Source of the DNA: Protostelium mycophagum
Taxonomy: Eukaryota > Evosea > Variosea > Protosteliida > Protosteliaceae
Length of the DNA: 21,258 bases
Assembly (NCBI GenBank): GCA_002081555.1
Contig: MZNV01002618.1
Coordinates: forward strand, 1 to 21,258
Direction of reading: 5' to 3'
Shown here in pieces: positions 1 to 9,000 of this stretch. The translations under genes were made by a program, and so were the position numbers. Under the pieces are notes generated by a model, which did no database searches, had not been told where the DNA came from, and saw only the letters and a program-made list of their open reading frames with translations. Each line of letters opens with the position of its first letter. Position 1 is the stretch's first letter.

Positions 1-402
1 ATTTGTTCGCGATAGTAATAAGATCGACGATGCCACATGGAGTGGGTTCTATCACCACGTTAAATATATCTTTTCAAATTCAATAAATGTCAACTCACTC
101 TTTGATGCTATCGAGATGTACTGAGACAGACTGTTTGGATCATTCGGTATATATGCGTATTTATCACAGCCACAATATATCTGGTCTCTCATCAATAAAC
201 ACGTCATAGAAAACACGCTCACATCACTGTTGTTCAGCTGATCACAAGGAATGGGCTGATATGACTTGCTTGTTTGTTGACCGCCAACAGTGAGTGTGAT
301 CATCATGTCAGTAGCAGAGACATATCCTGGATATGGTGGCATCTACACATCATCACTCTTCATCTCATCCTTCCCACTTACATAAAACACGATGGAAGAG
401 TC
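1..402. repeat. Near-identical tandem-paralogue block (copy 1)
   Basis: Bases 1-402 match 5,681-6,079 with only five substitutions and one 3-nt indel, all between about 262 and 312. The first 261 bases and the last 90 are identical, including two complete introns. Identity stops sharply after 402. Beyond that the paralogous exons are only about half identical at protein level. The block probably continues left of the window. It is either a recent segmental duplication or a gene-conversion tract inside the older receptor duplication. Confidence 0.97.
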
Positions 403-2356
403 GTCGTTCGACCAAATCGTGAGGCACAAGAACGCATCATGTGTGGTGTAACCGATTTGAGGTTCCACACCAAATTCTGTCCCTGTCAAAGTGACGTTCC
501 CGCCATACACAGGAGCATGTGTAACCTGATCGTGAATAATAAGTTCAAGTAGGGTGGGTGCATTGTATGAGACTTACGTTTGATATAGTCGGATTAAATT
601 TCAGTGAAGAGGATGTTGTTGATGAAATTGTAGAAGAGGTTGTAGAGGTTGTAGAGGTTGTAGAGAACGTTGTTGATGCAGAATTCAATGTTAGGTTTGC
701 ATGACCACCAAACTTGGTGAAGCTCAACAAAGACACCATAATTGGATTGGGAAGATCTGTCACCACGTCAGCACACGTCATCATTCGAGACATATCACTC
801 GCCTGGCAGTGAGCATTGCAATGTCTGTGCATTTACTTTTGCCAAAGAAGAATATTGAATCTGTGTGCTGGGCATCTCCACGGAAACCGCATCAAAGGAA
901 CCGCTATAATGATACCCAACCGCATAACTGACCAAACTACAAGTATTATTCTTGAACCAAGTACTCCAGTGGCAGACTGTAAGATTCAGTGACATTTCAT
1001 CGGAATTTTCGAGGCTCACTGTCGTCTCTTGAATACAGAGCGGTACCGTTTGTGTCTCCGTTGGTATAACCGCAAATCTGATCCGGCGCGTTTTGGCCGC
1101 AAGTAATGATACTGTATTCTGTTGCGTTACAAGTCTGAGAATCAGGAGAAGGCTGGATCATACAATAGCAATTCGTTCCTGATTGATCCAAAAAGAAGTA
1201 ATCGTACGGTGTGCACAGCGACCAGCACGTTGAATTTCCATACAGGGGAAAAGAATCGGCATAGCTGGAGAGGCTCACATAACAGCTTGGCTTGATGCTG
1301 CGGGTATCGTAGCATCGAAAAGCACATTCTTCCGGACTGTACGCTAGGGTGACCTCGCCCATGTACGGGCCGTCCGGTAAAAGCCCGTCAAAATATGTAG
1401 CACCGAGAAGTATTCTGGGTGTGGCGGAGGTGGAATCTAACATGTTGGTTCCTTGTAATTGTAGATACGAAGCGTTGTACCAATAATTGGTTATATTGAT
1501 GTTGTCTGGAGATGGTCAGAATAAATATTCTCGTTGTAGATGATGTTACCGAAGACCACCGGAACAATAACTGGGGCAGAATTCCCCATCTCCATTGATA
1601 AATTCTGATAGTTTGGCAGCTGTCAGGTTTCAACTGTGGCACTAATCACGTGGTGACGTTACTTGTGGGAGTTGGATATTTATATAATCCGGTTCTGCTG
1701 CGATTACATATGGTTTGGGACCAACAACGTCGGGGAAGGTGTAGATGCTGGCACTTCTGGAGAAACCTTGAGCAGTAATTTTCAATTGAAGAGCCGAGTT
1801 TAGCTTTCCAAATTTGGTAATTGTTGGAGCTGATGACACAATCAGCAATAGTTCCGAGTGTTTCGGTCACAGAATCGGAGTTCACATCGATGAAAATCAG
1901 GAAAATGGGAAGATTACTTGTGTAAAGAAGAGGAGCTTGTAGATAAGACTGAGATGACGTATACAATATAACACAAGGTTCTGACGTTGTCAGCGGTCGG
2001 AGCTGAAGAGTGATGACTGTGTCATTCCGTCCTATGATTTCTTCGCTTGTGGTATAATTTGTGTTTTCTATTTGCACTGTCACCACACTCGACAATCCTG
2101 ATCCTACGATGCTCAGGACGCCCTGATCACCGGAGAAGGAAGATGTGGTGACGTCGGAAGGTTTTCCAGTTTCTCCTCTTTTCATGAGAAGTGATCTTTT
2201 GGTAAATCGAGAAGATCCGCTTCTGGCTCCTGTTGCTCCTGACTTGGTGTTTTTGAAAGAGGACTGACCTTCATGTTGTGAGAAGGAATGACCCAGCTGA
2301 TCTCCCAAACAGAGTGAAAATGCCAATATCAACAGAAGGACTCGGCTGGCGGTCAT
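1..2356 (-). CDS. WSC/TIG receptor paralogue (copy B), 3' end beyond the left edge
   Basis: N-terminal half of a cell-surface receptor paralogous to the complete gene at 10,687-3,055. The start at 2,356 (MTASRVLLLILAFSLCLG) opens with a classic signal peptide and shares the ACAAG-ATG context with the other copy. My exon model is 2356-2269, 2229-1918, 1829-1663, 1619-1550, 1505-1020, 976-803, 756-578, 525-382, 342-99 and 48-1; reading phase is kept throughout. It encodes in order: signal peptide; an IPT/TIG-like domain (about 2,130-1,650, with the ENTNYT and LYTSSQSY motifs); a WSC-like cysteine domain (about 1,380-1,020: YSPEECAFRCYD, CYCMIQ, CGQNAPDQICGY); a Thr/Ser tract (690-600); a second TIG-like stretch (VYGGNVTLTG); and the beginning of a GAIN-type region. 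The GAIN/GPS, membrane and kinase-like parts expected from the paralogue lie outside the window. It lacks one TIG+WSC module found in copy A. The ligand is unknown; WSC domains commonly bind glycans. Confidence 0.8.
757..802 (-). other. GC-AG intron in receptor copy B
   Basis: The 46-nt intron begins CCAG|GCGAGT and ends GACAG|ATC. Phase continuity (L-P-D-L-P-N-P) and the paralogous GT-AG intron at the same position in the other receptor (start 8,912, GGTGAGTGACG) fix its borders. Exonic AG before GC and a GCGAGT donor are the usual signature of GC-AG introns. Confidence 0.75.
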
Positions 2357-3054
2357 CTTGTGTGGGTGATGGAGGGATGACCGCCGGAGCACGACACACG
2401 ATCGTTCCTTCTGTGAATCTTTGGCAGTCTTTCCCCCTATCACTCGGAACAGAATGTCAAAAGTGACAAATAAGCTGCATCCGGCCAGGAAACTCTGTGT
2501 AAAAATAAATAATAATAAAAAACGTTCATCTTGTTGTGAAAACTCAACACAACCCTTGAGATAAACTGAACTCTAAAAACCTGAAAAGACGATTTCTAGC
2601 ATAAAATAATTTTCGTATTTAATTTTTCAGGAACTCATCTCTCATCATCATTGAATCTGGCACATGCCCCTCATGTATATCTTAAGGAACAAGATAAACA
2701 GGGCGCCAAGAATCTATACGAAGAAACTGACAGACTTCCCCTGGCTTATCCAGACCCAAATCGCATGTCTACGCACACAGCGCGAATAGCGTTCAGTGAA
2801 TAAGTACAGACATTATAATACCACAATCATTTTTGCTGTACAGCGGTTAAAATTGCAAAAATAGCCAATATTATATTTATGTTGCAAATACTGTGCTGTT
2901 TTGTATGAAAATAATATGCGCGGTGGTGTGGTAAAATCGTGGCAATTTGTGCAAAAAAATCAAGTTACCAGACAGCATTCTTCGTGTTTTTTATCTGTCG
3001 AAGGGACATTTGGCACCAACTCGAAAGAGTCGAAGGCGTAACAACGATGACCAT
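2357..3054. other. Intergenic region between the two receptors
   Basis: It holds the 5' leader of copy B (about 2,357-2,450), which still resembles the leader of copy A (shared GATTCACAGAA block, but with reading-frame shifts, so it is untranslated). It also holds a possible plus-strand exon (separate entry), A/T-rich sequence (2,500-2,630 and 2,800-2,960), and the short 3' flank of copy A. No clear TATA box or AATAAA signal could be assigned. Confidence 0.6.
2631..2803 (+). CDS. Possible orphan 3'-terminal exon, unknown protein
   Basis: A strong 3' splice site (TTTAATTTTTCAG, ending at 2,630) precedes 56 open codons in phase 1, ending in TAA at 2,801-2,803. The reading (..HVYLKEQDKQGAKNLYEE.. 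then ..LAYPDPNRMSTHTARI..) looks protein-like in composition. I do not recognise the family and could not place an upstream exon. The stretch lies in the promoter region of copy B on the opposite strand. It could be a remnant of a displaced gene or chance. Confidence 0.25.
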
Positions 3055-6000
3055 CTAAACTGGAGAGACAGTATATAACCCTGAAACTTCTGTAGCTCCA
3101 CTCTCTTCTATATAACGCTCCTTCGTTTGTCTCGAGGGTCCGTTCTGAGAGAAATTTAGTAAGAGGATCTTGAGGTAATTTTGTCTAAAAACGTATACCG
3201 AATGAAGTCCAGAGATGACAGTGTTCATTTCTGTCCAGCTAGGTCTCTTCTTCTCATCATCGTGCCAGCTGTCACTGTCAGATCACTGTACAAGATATAC
3301 TTGAGATGTCTTACCATCGATGTATGATGTCTTTCAGGGGCTCAAACGGTATGGAAAGTCTCTCGCCTGATCGTAAAGATGGTATAACCTTATTGAGTCA
3401 ATAAACGACACGGATGATGGGAAGAGTACCTGATCGTCTTTCTTGTTGCTGTATGGCATGTTTCCATTGTTGTATATCTCCCATCTTGTATTATGTCAGC
3501 AATGGTGGGAATAAATCAGTATACACTTACACAGTGATACCGAAAGCCCACATATCGTTGTAAGATGTCGTCACTCTTGTCTTTATACATTCAGGCGCCT
3601 GAAGAATGTAAGCATCATCATCGAAGTTGTACACTCCTACCGTCCATCTGATAGGAAGGTTGTCATCTTTCACTGCGGTGTCATCAAGCCTTCTCGACTT
3701 GCTGAAGTTTGTCATCTGCTCATTAGTCAACATATAATCTTATTTGTGATTTGTAATTTTAGAAATATTTGTGATGCAAAAGTCTCGAAGAATTACCTTG
3801 ATTGTGACATCGTAAAGATCGTCTGTATTTCCACGAACAAGAATGTTACTGTTCACATCAGCAAAGCTTACAATTGTATGACGTCATCACCTGGCTGATA
3901 GATTGCCGTGTATCACCATCTGATCATGTACATATGACATCGCACTTGCTATCTGTCCTATCCTGTACAGACATCTCAGTGATGACGTCATCACATCATC
4001 ACTCACATTCGAAGTTGTACAAACTCGTCGATTTCTGCAGCCTTTCCTTTCGCCCTCAGTAGTCGTTGTAGATTACCCATAGGAGCATATTCTGTCACGA
4101 CGTACATGTCAGAGGATGACATCTGACAGATGCCAAGATATTGTACAACATATGGATGATGTAGTGACTTCAGTATGTCACTCTCTTTTGACATGTCGGC
4201 TACGCTGTTTCTGCCAGTAAACTGCTTCAACGCCACCTGTTATCTTCAGACACAAAAGCAAAGTAAATCACTTACCTCTGTATGCTGATAGTTGGCCTTG
4301 TACATCTTTGCATAAGTGCCGTTACCGATCTCATTCACAATAGTGATCTGTTCTGCGGGTATCATACTCGCACCAACACCGTTCATCGGGTCGAGTTCCA
4401 TGTCTAAATTGCTCTGCGAGTTGTCAGAAAAGATTGAATAAACATTGTTCACACCATCTGAACGTCCTTCGTTCTTTTGACGATGAAGAAGATGATGAGC
4501 CCAATGATCAACACCAACAGAACGATACCTCCCACTACAACTCCTAACCGACGTCAGATTTTTGTGTGGTGATTTTATTATAAAGTCTTGTGAAAGTCAA
4601 TGGGTTTCAAGCTTCTACCCGCCACAATAATACGTTACATTTTCATGTTTCATTTCATCACGATATTTGAATACGATTACCTATGATGAGTCCGATATTT
4701 GTGGAAGAATTGTTAGGAGGGGATGCGCTTGACTTGACCGCAGCGCCAGCAGTGAAGTTTGTCAGATGATAACATCCGCATGTCACTGTCTTTTCTGTCA
4801 CATTTGTGACGTTACATCCATCAGAAGACCATCTGCTATCTTTCTCATCCCAAAACAGACATTTATACTCTACGCAGAAATCAGCACAACGCATTCATCT
4901 GTGTCGACAAACGCGTCACCTAAACTGCTGTCTATAGGCTTTGTGATGGATAGCACTATCTCTATAGGCTCTGGAGTGTTCTGTACATCGATGTCACTTC
5001 CGTTAAGGTTCAACAGCTGCACAAAGTTTCAGTAAAAAAAATACACCTCTGCACATAGAATGTACCTGTACAGCAGTGATATCGCTGTATGTTGGTGTAT
5101 TGTTCACACTCGCAAAAGGATTGAATGTCAGCACTGTCAACACGATTGTAGACGCTCCGTCCTTCGTGAACTTCTCCAAAGTGGCAGCTGAGAAGGTGGC
5201 TGAGCTTGTAGAGTTCGCCACACTCACTTGTGTCGTCGTGTTTGTTCCTTTGTACTTTGATATATCAGCATAAATTGAATATTGATTTTGTAAAGATGTG
5301 ATACCTGCAATGCAGAGATAGAGATCTCTGGTGTGACAAGTGTAAAGTTTGTTGCTGATCGAAGAACTGCGTTCACTGTCTGTTGTAGAAGTGTGTATAG
5401 CACTGTCACGTTTGTTGACAAGCTGTTGTTTGCCTGTGGAGACAGCACTTCGCTGATCACCGTCTACAACGAGTCAAAAAAATTTTGTTACATAATTAAT
5501 AAATAACATATAGATTTACCTTTGCTGCGTCTACAGTGATGGTGTTGTTAGTATTTGTGAGATAAGATGAGATGCGATCGGGCGATTTTGGCGAGCAGAA
5601 TGACAGTGATGGTAATGAGACAGCTCCCAAGTTGAGTGCTGCTGCGACTAAGACTGGACAGTATGCGCTTTTTCCAGCCAATTTGTTCGCGATAGTAATA
5701 AGATCGACGATGCCACATGGAGTGGGTTCTATCACCACGTTAAATATATCTTTTCAAATTCAATAAATGTCAACTCACTCTTTGATGCTATCGAGATGTA
5801 CTGAGACAGACTGTTTGGATCATTCGGTATATATGCGTATTTATCACAGCCACAATATATCTGGTCTCTCATCAATAAACACGTCATAGAAAACACGCTC
5901 ACATCACTGTTGTTCAGCTGATCACAAGGAATGGGCTGATACGACTTGCTTGCTTGTTGACCGCCTACAGTGAGTGTGATAGTCATGTCAGCAGAGACAT

Positions 6001-9000
6001 ATCCTGGATATGGTGGCATCTACACATCATCACTCTTCATCTCATCCTTCCCACTTACATAAAACACGATGGAAGAGTCATTATAAAAAGATGGCTGCGG
6101 GCGCATCAATTCGTTCTGAGCAATATATGATATCTGGGGTATTGAGATGTTCTCCAGCCCAAAGTTGATTCCCGTCAAAGTGACATTTCCGCCATAAACA
6201 GCAGCTGATGAGACCTGATCACGTCATCGACTCGTCACATTTCACAATCTCACTTTTTCGATGGTTGGGGGCATATAAGAGTAATAGAAGGTAGTGTTGT
6301 AGTTGTAGTTGTAAGGCTGGAATAGTGTCTCAAAAAAGTATGAGAGGTTTCTGCCCACACCAGGGGGCAATGGAATTACAACGCTTTGCATTGTAGACGG
6401 GATGTAGTGGGTGTATGAATCATCGATCAGACCGAGGTTTGTTCCGTTGAAGCGTACAAGTCCCCCTGCAGTCGGTACCTAGTGACGTCATCATACATCA
6501 TCACACGTCACGATTGTTTGTGCTCACCAATTCCACTGAAATAAATGCGGGAGCAAAACATTCTCGACCTGAAAAATATTCAATTAAAAAGCTTGTATAA
6601 AAACGCGTCACCTAGGGCTGGTATCTCACTCTCCACGCTCTGTGTACCAACAGACAATGTGACAACTCCGTATATTGCCACACTACAACGCACATATAAT
6701 GAATACTTTCCACCACCCCAGGTGTAGCTCTGTAGACGGCAGAGCTGCGCATTCGGATCCACTGAAAGATTGAAGTTGTTATTGTACTGATTAGTTATAT
6801 CTCCTGACTCTCCGATTATTGTCATGTTGAAGCAATCCACCATGTTGATTTTGGTGATGCTCAGTGTAGATTCTTTTGAAGTTGAGATGATTGTAGATGA
6901 TGTTGTTGATGTTGTTGATGATGTCGTGGAGGGAGTTGTAGATGAGGTTGTAGATGAGGTTGTTGATGAAGTAGAGGGAATTGTTGATGAGGTTGTAGAT
7001 GAGGTTGTTGATGGGATTGTAGACGAGGTTGTAGACGAGGTTGTTGATGAGGTTGTTGATGAGGTTGTTGATGAGGTTGTAGACGAGGTTGTTGATGAGG
7101 TTGTTGATGAGGTTGTTGATGAGGTTGTAGACGAGGTTGTAGACGAGGTTGTAGATGAGGATGTAGACGAGGTTGTAGATGAGGTTGTAGATGAGGTTGA
7201 AGATGAGGATGTAGACGAGGTTGTTGATGAGGTTATGGATGGTGTATGTCCACTTAAATTTTTGTGACCCCCAAATCTGGAGGATACCAACAACGATACA
7301 GACTGAGGCCGAGAGGTTGAACCTGTGTCAAGTCAGTTCACATCATATCTCGAATTGAAAATAAACTACCCTGTAATATACATTGTAGTTCATCAGCTAT
7401 TTGTGTTGGAAAAGAGCACTGATTCTGCACTCGCGGTAATTCCACATATGTTATTCCAGCAGACTCCGAGAGAGAAGGATCTTTATTCCAAGTAAACATC
7501 TGACAACTCTTGTCCAGCAAGTTATAATTAGCCATGACACAGACTTAAGACGTCAGATACCATTCAAATAATCATTCACATTGATCTTACGTGCAGAATT
7601 GGTATATACCGCCAAGGCAGTAGTTCCGTTGGGGAACTGGAAACCGCAGACTTGGTCTTCCAGACCTGCCACACTGCATAGCACCGGCACACTGGACGAG
7701 TCGCAAAGAGTCGTCGATATGGAAGTCTCATCCGTCACACACATACAGTAGTCTCCATTTCCCCCTTGCCCAGGCGCAAGATAAAAATATCTAGAGCTCT
7801 GACATCTCTCCCAGCACATCATCGAATCGTCTCTCGAATATTGCACAATATTCTGAAATGTTTTGGTATAGCACGTCGCGGCTTTGCGAGTATCATAGCA
7901 CTGAAAGGCACAATCCTCTGGGCTGTACGCTGTGGTGGTGTTGATTGTTGTCGCTTGTACCGCCATTGATTCTTGATACTTGACGTCTAAAAGAATTCTG
8001 GGAATTTGAGCATCTTTGAAATTGCTTGATATTAATTTTAGATTCGAGCCACTGTACGCATAATCAGATATGACGATGCTTTCTGTAGATATTCAGAATA
8101 TAGCCTCGTTGTAGATGACGTTACCGTATTCTATGGGAATCGAAAACTCCGGGGAATTTCCCATCTTCATAACGAGCTCGTTTACGTTTGGAGGCTGTCA
8201 GATGTCAGACCTCTCCCATCGATGATGTCACTACCTGAGGGAAAGACAATACTATAGAGGGAAGGTCAGGGCCAACAGGTTCAGCGGTAACATTGATTGT
8301 TTGTCTATTGGTTATATACGGAAAATTGTAGATAGAGGGTGTACGAGAGAGCCCCGGAGAGGTGATTGTCAATGTTAAAGACGTAGTCAATTTGGAATAG
8401 GACAGGCCCTTTGGAACTGGTGATGTCAATGTACCATTCAGATACAAAATGTGAATTTCTGTGGATATAACATCGATGAATAGTCTTCACACCTTGATAA
8501 ATGAGAGGGTCTTGTATAAAAGACTGAGACATTGTGTACAATGTGAAACTGGGTGCTGACGTCATCAGCGGCTCGAGCCGAACATTGATCTTTGTATCTT
8601 GTTGCAGCAAGATTCCTGATATGGAGGTGTAGTTCGTGTCTTCTATTTGCACAATCACCACACTCATAAGTCCTGACCCTTCGATAGACAGAAAGTCATC
8701 GGAGAAGGAAGATGAGCTGATGGAGGGGGTTGCATCTGTCGATGAGGTTGTAGATGAGGTTGTAGATGAGGTTGTTGTTTCGGGATTCAAATTTAGATTT
8801 GTATTACCACCAAACTTGGTGAAACTCAACAAAGACACCTCAAATGAAGGTTGATTGGGAGGAACTATCATGTACGTCAGCACACGTCATCAAAGGATGA
8901 CACGTCACTCACCCGAGAGCGCGCATTGTAGTGTCTGTGAATCTATCTTTACCGGAGAAGAACATCGGATCTGTGAATTTTGGGGCATCTCCACGCTTAT

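Noticed and set aside
1-402. Near-identical block as an LTR or transposon end
   Set aside because: The block consists of homologous receptor exons and introns in the same order. No terminal repeats or target-site duplications are seen.
3598-3641. Apparent 14-residue insertion splitting PIRWT and APE in the kinase domain
   Set aside because: It is a 42-nt GT-AG intron without stops. Removing it restores the family's PIRWTAPE motif exactly.
6897-7231. Regular repeats that might be read as a CRISPR array
   Set aside because: Units are contiguous 12-mers in coding phase with no spacers, in a eukaryotic gene.
6824-7267. 147-codon plus-strand frame rich in Val-Asp-Glu
   Set aside because: It is the mirror of the TSST-coding minisatellite. 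It has no domain, no plausible leader, and its openness follows from the repeat unit.
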